A DNA stretch of 44,316 nucleotides from Butyrivibrio sp. (lineage in GTDB: Bacteria; Bacillota_A; Clostridia; Lachnospirales; Lachnospiraceae). A model generated the notes under the pieces. That model saw only the letters and a program-made list of their open reading frames with translations, was not told the origin of the DNA and did no database searches. Shown in pieces: positions 35,895 through 44,316 of this stretch. The position numbers and the translations under genes are program-made. The DNA lies in NCBI RefSeq assembly GCF_024699075.1, contig NZ_JAILQF010000240.1:1-44316 (forward strand), in the 5' to 3' direction. How positions within the stretch are numbered: position 1 is the stretch's first letter; every line of letters starts with the position of its first letter.

Positions 35895-37274
35895 ATGAAG
35901 AAGACTTATGTAATCGACACAAATGTCCTGATTCAGGCTCCGTACGCGTTGGAATGCTTCGAGGACAATAACCTCGTCCTTCCACTGGTCGTACTCGAAG
36001 AGCTCGACAGACTCAAGAATGCAGATGGTGAGAAAGGAGCTAATGCAAGAGCAGCAGTTCGTTATCTTGAAAATCTCAGGATGACAGGAGATCTACTGAA
36101 AGGGGTTGATTTAAAAAGCGGCGGAAGCGTTCGCGTAGAAAAGAACTGTGTAAGCGTAGAACTTCCGGAAGATCTGCCTGATGACAAGGCAGACAACAGA
36201 ATCCTCCAGGTTTGTAAAGGACTTGTGGATGAAAAGAAAAAAGGCGATCAGATAATTCTGGTAACCAAAGATCTTCTTCTGAGGATCAAAGCTCATATAA
36301 TTGGTATAAAAGCCGAAGACTTCACAACAGAGCAGATCACAGATGAAGATGAACTCTACACAGGACGAAATGAGGTATTCGTTCCAGAAGAAGAAATCGA
36401 TAGTTTCAAAAAAGACGGGATACCTGTTGAATGTCTGTATGATACAGATGAACAGGGAAAAAGAATCGAACTTACTTTCCATGAAAATGAATTTGTAATA
36501 TTAAAGCCTGACCAGTCTGACAGAAAGTCACTGCTTGGTCGAGTACGGGCAGGCAAGGTTGTACCACTTAAGTATAAAAAGTGTAAACCTTATGGAGTTA
36601 CTCCAAGAAACGTAGGGCAGTACTTCATGCAGGAAGCCTTAATGGCAAGTGCTCAGGAAGCACCCCTTGTCATCATAAAAGGTATGGCAGGAACAGCCAA
36701 GACTTTCTACTCACTTGCAGTCGGACTTGAAAAGGTATTCAACAACGTAACAGGTGAATACAGAAGGATCATAGTATGTCGTCCCAACGCTCAGTTTGAC
36801 GATGACATAGGTTTCCTTCCGGGCGATGAGCAGGAAAAGATAGCACCTCTCATGAGGCCCATAATCGATAACCTGGAACAGATCCTTGATTCAGATGATG
36901 AGCAGCGCTACGGAGATGAAGAACAGCTCTCTGACAAGATAGCAGAGATCTTCGATCGTGGCATCATCCAGACAGAAGCTCTGAACTTCATAAGAGGAAG
37001 ATCCATTGCCAAAACCTACCTCATAATCGATGAAGCACAGAACATGACACCTAATCAGGCAAAGGGTATTATCACAAGAGCAGGTAAAGATACCAAGATC
37101 ATACTTCTTGGAGATCCTAATCAGATTGATAAACCTTTCCTTGATAAAAGAACTAACGGTCTGTCCTATGCAGCTAAATGTATGAAGAACAGTCCATACT
37201 GCTGGCAGCTGACGTTGTCTGCAGAAGAGTGCGAACGCTCCATGCTTGCAATGGATGCGATCAAGAGACTCTAA
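35895..37274 (+). CDS. PIN domain-PhoH family ATPase (YlaK/PhoH2 type)
   Basis: 459 residues. The N-terminal PIN nuclease domain starts MKKTYVIDTNVLIQ (D8) with the acidic LEELDRLK and later DKADNRILQVC. The C-terminal PhoH P-loop ATPase starts near residue 250, with Walker A GMAGTAKTF (~263-271) and Walker B TYLIIDEAQNMTPNQ (~376), and GDPNQID as sensor. Fused PIN-PhoH proteins are sequence-preferring RNA-unwinding ribonucleases. GGAGGAATCTGCACGT precedes ATG 35895; TTG 35877 would only add six residues. The operon is single-gene behind its own promoter. Confidence 0.92.
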   Translation: MKKTYVIDTNVLIQAPYALECFEDNNLVLPLVVLEELDRLKNADGEKGANARAAVRYLENLRMTGDLLKGVDLKSGGSVRVEKNCVSVELPEDLPDDKADNRILQVCKGLVDEKKKGDQIILVTKDLLLRIKAHIIGIKAEDFTTEQITDEDELYTGRNEVFVPEEEIDSFKKDGIPVECLYDTDEQGKRIELTFHENEFVILKPDQSDRKSLLGRVRAGKVVPLKYKKCKPYGVTPRNVGQYFMQEALMASAQEAPLVIIKGMAGTAKTFYSLAVGLEKVFNNVTGEYRRIIVCRPNAQFDDDIGFLPGDEQEKIAPLMRPIIDNLEQILDSDDEQRYGDEEQLSDKIAEIFDRGIIQTEALNFIRGRSIAKTYLIIDEAQNMTPNQAKGIITRAGKDTKIILLGDPNQIDKPFLDKRTNGLSYAAKCMKNSPYCWQLTLSAEECERSMLAMDAIKRL

Positions 37275-37324
37275 AAAAAGTAAATACTTACTGCTCTGAG
37301 TAGCAGCATTCGATCATTTCAAAT

Positions 37325-37357
37325 CGCGCCCGTGTCTGACGATGCGGGCGTATTTGT
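37325..37357 (+). terminator. Terminator after phoH
   Basis: CGCCCG pairs with CGGGCG around a 12-nt loop, followed by TATTTGTATT. It lies 50 bp after the stop codon. Confidence 0.6.
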
Positions 37358-37374
37358 ATTGGCGGGGGATAGGG

Positions 37375-37599
37375 GAATCTTCCTGAGGGTGGTAGTTTAT
37401 AAATGTTTTTGGAGTCCTCAAAAGTATTCTAATTCAAGGCTTAATAGATAGGATCTTATATTTTGGACTCCAAACTCGCTACGCTCAAACATGTGGATTC
37501 CAAACAAAATATAAGATTCTCTCTATCAAGCTCTTGAATTTACGAATACTTTTGAAAGACTCCAAAAACATTTATAAACTACCACCCTCAGGAAGATTC
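37375..37599. repeat. 225-bp foldback element (long imperfect inverted repeat)
   Basis: Left arm 37375-37464 and right arm 37507-37599 are about 90% complementary over ~90 bp. They begin GAATCTTCCTGAGGGTGGTA on the left and end with its complement on the right. The ~40-nt loop contains two copies of GGACTCCAAAC/GGATTCCAAAC and the phrase CTCGCTACGCTC. No open reading frame. It may be a MITE-like foldback or a structured RNA gene. The remaining 37600-37852 holds only a promoter candidate. Confidence 0.85.
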
Positions 37600-37617
37600 A
37601 AGCTATCGTTATTGTAA

Positions 37618-37646
37618 TTGCGAACACTAGAAAATATCGGTATTAT
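37618..37646 (+). promoter_or_regulatory. Candidate promoter for the fused ABC transporter
   Basis: TTGCGA, 17-bp spacer, TATTAT at 37641-37646. It would give a ~200-nt leader. It is the best match in this AT-rich gap. Confidence 0.4.
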
Positions 37647-37852
37647 ATATGTTATAGGGTTAATATATCTTTAAAACTTTCCATTTGATCAAGAGACGTA
37701 CAGTAGAATAAATAGATTAATAGATTGCCTTATTATTTTAGAGCGTTATATAAGTAAACCATATTAGAAGCAACTATTAGGATTTCAATATAAATTCGGA
37801 AGTTTGAATCGAATTAAATATATATGTCATCAATAGGGTGTGGGGGACTGAA

Positions 37853-40800
37853 ATGATCAAGAAAAGACTGATAGAACTTTTGGCAGATGCTGTCAAGTTT
37901 ATTAAAGAGCAAGTTGTATGGAAAGTATTATCGCTTATAAGTCAGATCGTAATTGTAATCTGCATTTCTAATATTTTGTCGGATGTTGTCACATCAAGTT
38001 CTCTAATAATATCAGGAAACCAAGTTGATATCAGCGCCAAGGCGTATATCAAATATATTATTCCTGCCATTATCTGTATAGGACTTAGATTCTTCTTTGA
38101 TAAGAAGGAATCCGAAAGCGCTTTTATGGCGAGTGCAGATGTGAAAAGTATACTTAGGCAAAAGATTTATTCAAAACTTCTGTCTCTTGGATCTTCCTAT
38201 AGAGAGAAGGTTTCAACAGGTGAGATAACGCAGCTCATGACAGATGGTGTAGACCAGCTGGAAACTTATTTTGGGCTGTATCTGTCCCAGCTTTTTTATG
38301 CGATGATTTCACCGGTAATTCTGTTTATCGTGGTCACGTTTATCAGCTTCAAAGCTGCAATAATTCTTCTTATATTCGTTCCGCTTATTCCAATATCAAT
38401 AGTAGTAGTTCAAAAAATTGCAAAAAGGCTTCTTTCCAAATACTGGGGAATGTATGCAACTCTTGGTGACAGTTTCCTTGATAATATCCAGGGGCTTACA
38501 ACTCTCAAGATCTATCAAAGTGATAAAGAAGCTGCTGATAAGATGGACGCAGAAGCAGAGCGCTTTAGGAATATCACGATGAAGGTTCTGACTATGCAGC
38601 TTAATTCTACCAGTGTCATGGATATCATGGCATATGGCGGAGCAGCAGTAGGCATAATAATCGCATTGTCAGAATATTCTAAATCACATATATCACTTGC
38701 AGGCGCACTTATCATAGTACTTCTCGCAGCAGAATTCTTCCTTCCGATGAGACGTCTTGGCTCATATTTTCATGTTGCAATGAACGGAATGGCAGCAAGT
38801 GACAAGATTTTTGCACTGCTTGATCTTAAAGAGCCTGAAAAAGGAACTGAAGAATTCCCTGAAGGTGCAGGAACTATCACCTTTGACAAGGTTTTCTTTT
38901 CCTACGACAAGGATTGTAAATTAGAAGAAACTGATACCACTGATACATCGCTTAGCCCCTCCGGTAATCCGGATGATATCGGTCTTATCAATAGGCAAAA
39001 AGAAAAAAATGCTGTCCTTAAGGGCGTGTCCATGGAGATTTCCAAAGGAAGCTTCACGGCTATCGCCGGTGTATCAGGAAGCGGCAAGAGTACCATAGCT
39101 TCACTTCTTATTGGAAGGCAAAAGAGCTACAGCGGATCATTAAAGATAGGAGATGTTGAAGTTTCTACCATCAAAGAAGACGAGCTGTTTAAAAATATAA
39201 CTCTTGTATCGTCAGGAGCTTTTCTGTTCAAGGGAACTATCAGAGAAAATCTTGCCATAGCAGGTGAGAATCTTTCTGATGAAAAGAAGCTTGAGGCTCT
39301 TAAAAAGGTCAATCTGACAGCGCTTAATGAATCAGCATTAAAAGATCAGTCAGATACAACTGATCAAGTATTCGATGAAAACAATATTACAGATAAAGAA
39401 GTTAAAAATAACTCTGATGCAAAGAAAGTCACCAATGAAAGCATACTTGATTACCACTTGACAGAAGGTGCGTCAAACATATCTGGTGGACAAAGGCAAA
39501 GACTTGCCATAGCCAGAGCTCTTCTTCATGAGACCAACATCTACATATTCGACGAAGCTACATCCAACATAGATGCCGAGTCTGAAGAAATAATTCTGAA
39601 TACAATAAAAGAGATCGCAAAAGATCATACAGTCATCATGATCACCCACAGGCTGGCTAACGCTCAGGATGCAGACAAGATCATTATGTTAAAAGACGGC
39701 GTTATAGCAGAGAGCGGAACCCACAAAGAACTTATGGGGCATTTTGGAAGCTACTCACTTCTTTATAATGCGCAGCAAAAACTTGAGAACTATAACGGCG
39801 GAAAATGTAAGACTGATGAAATGCCGGTTCATAAATCAGGGGCACAACAATCTTCCAAGGTTATTGCAGCCAACACGAATGATGAGGGAGCAGCTGCAAA
39901 GGTCATTACAAAAGAAGAGTTAAGTACTGCTGAAGAAAAAAGGCGAAGCGCTATCAGCCTGATGTTAAAGCTAATAGTCCTCATAAAGCCACTTCTTCCA
40001 GTTATGCTCCTTGCAATCACGCTTGGCGTACTTGGATTTATATGCGCTATATTCCTTACAATAAAAGCTGCTATAATTCTAAAAGGAAGCACAGCTATAG
40101 CAGGTGGTACTTCTGTTATAACATTCACCAAGGCGGCTGCATGGACACTTGTGATAATGGCAGTATTAAGAGGCCTGCTCCACTATGGAGAGCAGTACTG
40201 TAACCACTTTATAGCATTCAAGCTCCTTGCGATCATAAGACACAATGTATTTAAAGCATTAAGAAAACTGTCCCCTGCCAAACTCGAAGGCCATGACAAG
40301 GGTAACATAATCGCGATCCTGACATCAGACATAGAACTTCTTGAAGTGTTCTATGCCCACACCATATCACCTGTAGTGATCGCTGCCATCATGACTATCA
40401 TCATGGTCGTTTTTGAATGGACGATTTATCCTATAGCAGGAATCATAGCTCTTTTTTCCTATATAGCTGTAGGTATTGTGATCCCTGTTATAAGTTCAAA
40501 GCGCGGCGCCCAGATAGGCATGAAGTACAGGCAGCGTTTTGGAGATCTTAATTCATACGCTCTTGAAAGCATGAGAGGACTTGATGAGACGATTCAGTTT
40601 GGAAATGGAGAATCTCGTCAAAAAGAGATCAAGGATAGATCCACGTCTCTTACTGCTATCCAGAAGGTTCTCTCAGGATACCAGGGTGACACTAGCGCTA
40701 TAACAGGCGTGACAATTCAGATCGCAACCTGGATCATGCTCCTTGCAGGCTTAATCGCGGGAGCCAATGACTTTGAGAACATTAGTAAGACGATGGTAGC

Positions 40801-42091
40801 AGTGGTTGCAATTATGAGTTCTTTTGGACCAGTAATAGCTCTTTCCAATCTGTCCAATAACCTCAATCAGACACTGGCCAGCGCCGAAAGAGTCATTTCT
40901 CTACTTGAAGAAGCTCCTGTGGTCAAGGAAAATACAAGCGGCCAGAAGCTCTATCCCAAAGTCGAGAACATCTATACAGAAAATCTTTCTTTTGCCTACG
41001 AGGGAGAGCCTGTTTTAAATGACCTTACCATAGGATTTCCTACAGGTAGAATCATCGGAATCCACGGGCCTTCAGGTTGCGGTAAGTCAACGCTTCTAAA
41101 ACTCCTTATGAGATTCTGGGATGCTGACAGCGGAAGCGTAAGGATGATCGCAAGCGAAACTGACCCTGCCACCTTGGAAAAAGAGAAAGTAGATTCACAG
41201 GAAGAAAAAGCTGATTCTTCTAAAAAAGATGGCAATACTGATTCTAAAGAAAATACAGTTTCAGAAAATAAAATATCAGCAAACAATAAGACAGGAAATA
41301 AAACTCCATCAGACAATAAATCAACATCGGGCAATGGATCAAAATCTGATACCACCACAGCAGAGCCCGAAAGCACCGATGATACTCCTAAAGAACCCGA
41401 ACCACCAAAGCCGATGTCTGCTATAGAAATGCTCAAAGCCATGCAGGCTGCGGAAAAGGAAAAGATACGAGTTCAAAAGGAGCGAGAGAACGCTTTCCTT
41501 GAAAAATCAAGAGAACTGGCTCGTCAAAAAGAAGAAGCCAGAAAGAAAGCAGCCCTTGAAGCTGAAAAGATTGAAAAGCAAAAGCGCATGACCTTAAAAG
41601 AGCGAATTGATTCACTTCTTCCAAACGCTGAGAATAAAGAAAGATCCAAAGACATAAAAGAAGTAAGAACAAAGAGTTTAAGAAGTCTTGAAGCATATGT
41701 AACTCAGGATACCTACATCTTCCATGACACAATAGCTGCAAATATAAAAGTAGCAAAGCCATCAGCAACCATGGAAGAAGTTGAGGATGCTGCCAAGAAA
41801 GCATCGCTCCACGAATTCATCATGAGCCTTCCTAATGGGTACAACACCAAAGTTGGAGAACTTGGCGATACCTTATCAGGCGGAGAGCGTCAGAGAATTG
41901 GAATAGCAAGAGCATTCCTTAACGATGCAGACATAGTCCTTCTTGATGAACCTACCAGCAACCTCGACAGCTTAAACGAAGGAATAATCCTTAAGTCTCT
42001 CAAAGAAACTGTAGGAGATAAGACCATCATAATCGTATCTCACAGAGATTCGACTATGGCAGTAGCTGATAATGTTTATAGCTTTGAATAA
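37853..42091 (+). CDS. Double ABC exporter in one chain (TMD-NBD-TMD-NBD, CydD/CydC-like)
   Basis: 1412 residues, carrying both halves of a heterodimeric ABC exporter. First half: six helices, then LGDSFLDNIQGLTTLKIYQ as in CydD, Walker A GVSGSGKST (~406), signature ISGGQRQRL (~543), Walker B IYIFDEATS. Second half: six helices from ~700, Walker A GPSGCGKST (~1072), signature LSGGERQRI (~1342), Walker B IVLLDEPTS. NBD1 has an insertion before Walker A (~350-386) and another before the signature (~491-536). NBD2 has ~175 extra residues (1100-1275) between Walker A and the Q-loop AYVTQDTYIF: a Ser/Asn/Lys-rich part, then a Lys/Glu coiled coil. Start ATG 37853 follows GGGGGACTGAA; GTG 37838 is unlikely. 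CydDC exports cysteine/glutathione, but no cytochrome bd genes are near; the substrate is unknown. Confidence 0.88.
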   Translation: MIKKRLIELLADAVKFIKEQVVWKVLSLISQIVIVICISNILSDVVTSSSLIISGNQVDISAKAYIKYIIPAIICIGLRFFFDKKESESAFMASADVKSILRQKIYSKLLSLGSSYREKVSTGEITQLMTDGVDQLETYFGLYLSQLFYAMISPVILFIVVTFISFKAAIILLIFVPLIPISIVVVQKIAKRLLSKYWGMYATLGDSFLDNIQGLTTLKIYQSDKEAADKMDAEAERFRNITMKVLTMQLNSTSVMDIMAYGGAAVGIIIALSEYSKSHISLAGALIIVLLAAEFFLPMRRLGSYFHVAMNGMAASDKIFALLDLKEPEKGTEEFPEGAGTITFDKVFFSYDKDCKLEETDTTDTSLSPSGNPDDIGLINRQKEKNAVLKGVSMEISKGSFTAIAGVSGSGKSTIASLLIGRQKSYSGSLKIGDVEVSTIKEDELFKNITLVSSGAFLFKGTIRENLAIAGENLSDEKKLEALKKVNLTALNESALKDQSDTTDQVFDENNITDKEVKNNSDAKKVTNESILDYHLTEGASNISGGQRQRLAIARALLHETNIYIFDEATSNIDAESEEIILNTIKEIAKDHTVIMITHRLANAQDADKIIMLKDGVIAESGTHKELMGHFGSYSLLYNAQQKLENYNGGKCKTDEMPVHKSGAQQSSKVIAANTNDEGAAAKVITKEELSTAEEKRRSAISLMLKLIVLIKPLLPVMLLAITLGVLGFICAIFLTIKAAIILKGSTAIAGGTSVITFTKAAAWTLVIMAVLRGLLHYGEQYCNHFIAFKLLAIIRHNVFKALRKLSPAKLEGHDKGNIIAILTSDIELLEVFYAHTISPVVIAAIMTIIMVVFEWTIYPIAGIIALFSYIAVGIVIPVISSKRGAQIGMKYRQRFGDLNSYALESMRGLDETIQFGNGESRQKEIKDRSTSLTAIQKVLSGYQGDTSAITGVTIQIATWIMLLAGLIAGANDFENISKTMVAVVAIMSSFGPVIALSNLSNNLNQTLASAERVISLLEEAPVVKENTSGQKLYPKVENIYTENLSFAYEGEPVLNDLTIGFPTGRIIGIHGPSGCGKSTLLKLLMRFWDADSGSVRMIASETDPATLEKEKVDSQEEKADSSKKDGNTDSKENTVSENKISANNKTGNKTPSDNKSTSGNGSKSDTTTAEPESTDDTPKEPEPPKPMSAIEMLKAMQAAEKEKIRVQKERENAFLEKSRELARQKEEARKKAALEAEKIEKQKRMTLKERIDSLLPNAENKERSKDIKEVRTKSLRSLEAYVTQDTYIFHDTIAANIKVAKPSATMEEVEDAAKKASLHEFIMSLPNGYNTKVGELGDTLSGGERQRIGIARAFLNDADIVLLDEPTSNLDSLNEGIILKSLKETVGDKTIIIVSHRDSTMAVADNVYSFE

Positions 42092-42095
42092 ACGC

Positions 42096-42131
42096 AAGGA
42101 GAAGCATGATCATTTGTGCTTCTCCTTTTTT
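42096..42131 (+). terminator. Intrinsic terminator after the fused ABC transporter
   Basis: AAGGAGAAGCA pairs with TGTGCTTCTCCTT around a short loop, followed by TTTTTTC. It begins 5 nt after the stop codon. Confidence 0.85.
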
Positions 42132-42139
42132 CTATTTGT

Positions 42140-42280
42140 TTCAAATGCCATACACATCTGCCATGCAAAGAGAGAATAAACTATATCCTTGGGCAGTTCG
42201 ACGTATTTTATGAAACATATGGCGTCGATCCTGAAAGTCCATATTATGTACCTGAGGAAAAAAGATTGTCAGCTATGTGA
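42140..42280 (+). pseudogene. Fossil of an M13-type metallopeptidase C-terminus
   Basis: An open stretch of 46 codons without a start, ending in TGA 42278-42280. It reads ...HLPCKERINYILGQFDVFYE, TYGVDPESPYYVPEEKRLSAM. The spacing of H-x-P-x-K-x-R-x-N, Q-F-D-x-F-Y-E-T-Y-G-V and the closing P-E-x-R resembles the last ~45 residues of M13 (neprilysin/PepO) peptidases, which end in ...PEDRVxIW. The catalytic HExxH part is absent. It lies directly after the ABC terminator and is best read as a truncated remnant. The assignment rests on pattern memory. Confidence 0.55.
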
Positions 42281-42295
42281 AAACACTGATATTTT

Positions 42296-42324
42296 TTGAC
42301 AGTAAAGCTTTAATTTGCTACAAT
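42296..42324 (+). promoter_or_regulatory. leuS: leuS promoter
   Basis: TTGACA, 17-bp spacer, TACAAT at 42319-42324. Predicted start near 42331, leader ~115 nt. Confidence 0.8.
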
Positions 42325-42340
42325 TACCACAGTTTTTAAT

Positions 42341-42375
42341 GCCTTGGAAATCGCATCATCTTCCGAGGCTTTTTA
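42341..42375 (+). terminator. Terminator-like hairpin at the very start of the leuS leader
   Basis: GCCTTGGAA pairs with TTCCGAGGC (one G-T) around an 11-nt loop, followed by TTTTTA. It starts only ~10 nt after the predicted transcription start. There is no room for, and no trace of, T-box elements. Either it terminates a short upstream transcript or it attenuates leuS. Confidence 0.65.
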
Positions 42376-42444
42376 TTAGATTAATAAGTGCTGGGGGCTG
42401 ATGCTGCTTACAGTAATAGCGCCTTTGCCGGAATGGAGATCGAA

Positions 42445-44316
42445 ATGGAATACAATCCAAAAGCCATTGAGCCCAAGTGGCAGAAATATTGGGACGAACA
42501 TGAAACTTTCAAAACAGATGTATGGGATTTTTCCAAGCCTAAATACTACGTACTTGATATGTTCCCGTATCCATCAGGTGTAGGTCTTCACGCAGGACAT
42601 CCTGAAGGATATACAGCAACAGATATCGTATCCCGTATGAAGAGAATGCAGGGATACAACGTCCTTCACCCAATGGGATACGATTCCTTCGGACTTCCGG
42701 CTGAGCAGTACGCTGTATCAACAGGTAATCATCCAAACGGATTTACAGAAAAAAATATTGAGACCTTCACAGGTCAGCTCAAAGAGCTCGGCTTTGACTA
42801 TGACTGGTCCAAGATGGTTAAGACATCTGATCCTTCTTTCTATCACTGGACACAGTGGATCTTCAAGCAGCTCTATCTTGACGGATATGCAAAGTATGTA
42901 GATATGCCGGTTAACTGGTGTGAAGAGCTCGGAACAGTTCTTTCCAATGATGAAGTTATCGATGGAAAGTCAGAACGTGGCGGATATCCTGTAGTTCGTA
43001 AGAACATGAAGCAGTGGGTTATCGACCAGCAGGCATTTGCAGAAGAGCTCCTTAAAGGACTCGATGAGATCGACTGGCCACAGTCTACTAAAGAGATCCA
43101 GAAGAACTGGATCGGCAGATCTGAAGGTGTAGAGGTTGATTTCAAGATCGTAGGCGGTGGAGATTTCTCAATCTATACAACATGTATCGAGACAATCTAT
43201 GGTATCACATTCATGGTACTTGCTCCAGACGGACAGACTGTTCAGGAGCTTATGCCTAGAATTGAGAATAAAGAAGAGGTTGAAGCTTACATCGCTGAGA
43301 CTCTTAAGAAGACTGAGATGGACAGAACTGAGCTCAACAAGACTAAGTCAGGTTGCGAGCTTAAGGGAATCCATGCAATTAACCCTGTTAATGGCAAAGA
43401 AGTCCCTGTATTCATCGGTGATTTCGTACTTGGCGGATACGGAACAGGTGCCGTTATGGCAGTTCCAAGCCACGACCAGCGTGACTTTGAGTACTCAGAA
43501 GTACACAACATACCTAGAATCCAGGTTATCGACGGCGGTGACGTATCTGAGCACGCTTTCGAAAAGGGCGACTATCTTGGCAAGGGCTGCAAGCTCATGA
43601 ATTCAGAAGAGTTCAACGGCCTTACAGTAGAGGAAGCAAAAGAAGCTATCACAGATAAGCTCGTAAAGATGGGCGTTGCAAGAAGAACTGTTAATTACAG
43701 ATTCCGTGAATGGATCTTCGCTCGTCAGCGTTACTGGGGTGAGCCAATGCCTATCGTATATCTTGAGGACGGCTCAATCCACGTACTTGATGATGATGAA
43801 CTTCCTCTTGAGCTTCCTGTACTTGAAGATTACAAAGGCAAAAATGGTAAAGCACCTCTTGATAATGCTACAGACTGGAAGAACTATGATCATAATGGCG
43901 TAAAGGGAACAAGAGAGACCTCAACAATGCCAGGTTCTGCAGGATCTTCCTGGTACTATTTCAGATATATCGATCCTGATAACAAAGAAGAGTTTGCTAA
44001 TCAGGAACTCCTTAAGCACTGGCTCCCTGTTGACCTTTATGTAGGCGGACCTGAGCATGCTGTAGGACACCTTATGTATTCAAGAATCTGGAACAAGTAC
44101 CTCTACAAGAAGGGCCTTTCTCCGGTAAGCGAGCCTTTCAAGAAGCTTGTACACCAGGGTATGATCCTTGGATCAAACGGTATCAAGATGGGTAAGAGAT
44201 TCCCTGAATTCGTAGTTAACCCAAGTGATATCGTAGAGAAGTTCGGTGCAGATACACTCAGACTCTATGAGATGTTCATGGGCGCTCTTGAAGCTTCAAA
44301 GCCATGGTCAGATCAG
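42445..44316 (+). CDS. leuS: Leucine--tRNA ligase (5' part, runs off the window)
   Basis: 624 codons are present; the gene is open at the right edge (family length ~800). Start MEYNPKAIEPKWQKYWDEHE follows GGAGATCGAA. The HIGH-equivalent is in PYPSGVGLHAGHPEGYTATD; the tryptophan-rich WTQWIFKQLY, the zinc/insert regions and the CP1 editing domain (ETIYGITFMVLAPD, then HDQRDFEYS) follow. YVGGPEHAVGHLMYSRIWNKYL precedes the KMSKS-equivalent, which reads KMGKR (44185-44199), and then FGADTLRLYEMFMGALEASKPWSDQ ends the window. The ATG at 42433 would add four residues but would place the ribosome site inside the coding part. Confidence 0.95.
   Translation, partial: MEYNPKAIEPKWQKYWDEHETFKTDVWDFSKPKYYVLDMFPYPSGVGLHAGHPEGYTATDIVSRMKRMQGYNVLHPMGYDSFGLPAEQYAVSTGNHPNGFTEKNIETFTGQLKELGFDYDWSKMVKTSDPSFYHWTQWIFKQLYLDGYAKYVDMPVNWCEELGTVLSNDEVIDGKSERGGYPVVRKNMKQWVIDQQAFAEELLKGLDEIDWPQSTKEIQKNWIGRSEGVEVDFKIVGGGDFSIYTTCIETIYGITFMVLAPDGQTVQELMPRIENKEEVEAYIAETLKKTEMDRTELNKTKSGCELKGIHAINPVNGKEVPVFIGDFVLGGYGTGAVMAVPSHDQRDFEYSEVHNIPRIQVIDGGDVSEHAFEKGDYLGKGCKLMNSEEFNGLTVEEAKEAITDKLVKMGVARRTVNYRFREWIFARQRYWGEPMPIVYLEDGSIHVLDDDELPLELPVLEDYKGKNGKAPLDNATDWKNYDHNGVKGTRETSTMPGSAGSSWYYFRYIDPDNKEEFANQELLKHWLPVDLYVGGPEHAVGHLMYSRIWNKYLYKKGLSPVSEPFKKLVHQGMILGSNGIKMGKRFPEFVVNPSDIVEKFGADTLRLYEMFMGALEASKPWSDQ

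Noticed and set aside
42401..42583. Leader peptide starting MLLTVIAP before leuS
   Set aside because: It overlaps leuS by ~140 nt in another frame, and GGGGG is only 3 nt from its ATG, too close for a ribosome site. Leucine codons at the start are probably chance.

Overview
The window is a chromosomal origin region from a low-to-moderate GC Firmicute. It is most likely a Lachnospiraceae member of the Butyrivibrio/Pseudobutyrivibrio type. The reasons are the gene order rpmH-rnpA-yidD-yidC-jag-mnmE-mnmG-rsmG-parA-parB-DUF4446-serS-DUF3881, a set of Clostridia-style gyrase and LeuS proteins, and Gram-positive promoters and Shine-Dalgarno sites. This placement is inferred from protein character and synteny and was not tested by a search.

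Layout. 1-13.6 kb: an accessory-looking left flank. It holds tRNA-Ser, a diguanylate cyclase fused to a ribbon-helix-helix (RHH) domain, a MATE exporter, a two-subunit class I fumarase whose alpha subunit is fused to an AttH/tocopherol-cyclase-like domain, an SPFH/Arc-like pair, an ABC exporter, a HAD phosphatase and gyrA. 13.1-19.3 kb (minus strand): the replication cluster dnaA-dnaN-S4-recF-gyrB-gyrA, reading away from oriC. About 19.3-19.7 kb: oriC with five perfect DnaA boxes. 19.9-32.5 kb (plus strand): ribosomal protein L34, RNase P protein, membrane insertase, Jag, tRNA modification, rsmG, a parS cluster, ParAB, DUF4446, SerRS and DUF3881. 32.7-44.3 kb: tRNA-Arg, a LytTR-type regulator beside a zinc-ribbon membrane protein, a PIN-PhoH ATPase, a 225-bp foldback element, a 1412-residue double ABC transporter, a metallopeptidase fossil and the 5' two-thirds of leuS.

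How it works together. The centre is the standard initiation, clamp, repair, gyrase and segregation neighbourhood, with transcription diverging from oriC so that most genes are co-directional with replication. parS sites sit just upstream of parAB, 8 kb from oriC.

Most noteworthy points. (1) The GGDEF-RHH gene has two matching palindromes flanking its consensus promoter, which suggests a self-regulated c-di-GMP switch. (2) The SPFH-Arc operon has a palindrome over its -10, the same RHH-plus-palindrome logic. (3) The alpha-fumarase fusion. (4) A repeat family that ends in a Shine-Dalgarno sequence directly before mnmE and rsmG. (5) A codon-usage break inside gyrB near 13.6 kb, so everything to its left may be recombined DNA or a chimeric join. 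(6) The fused ABC transporter with a ~175-residue insertion inside its second ATPase domain. (7) Loss of the conserved groove arginine in YidC.
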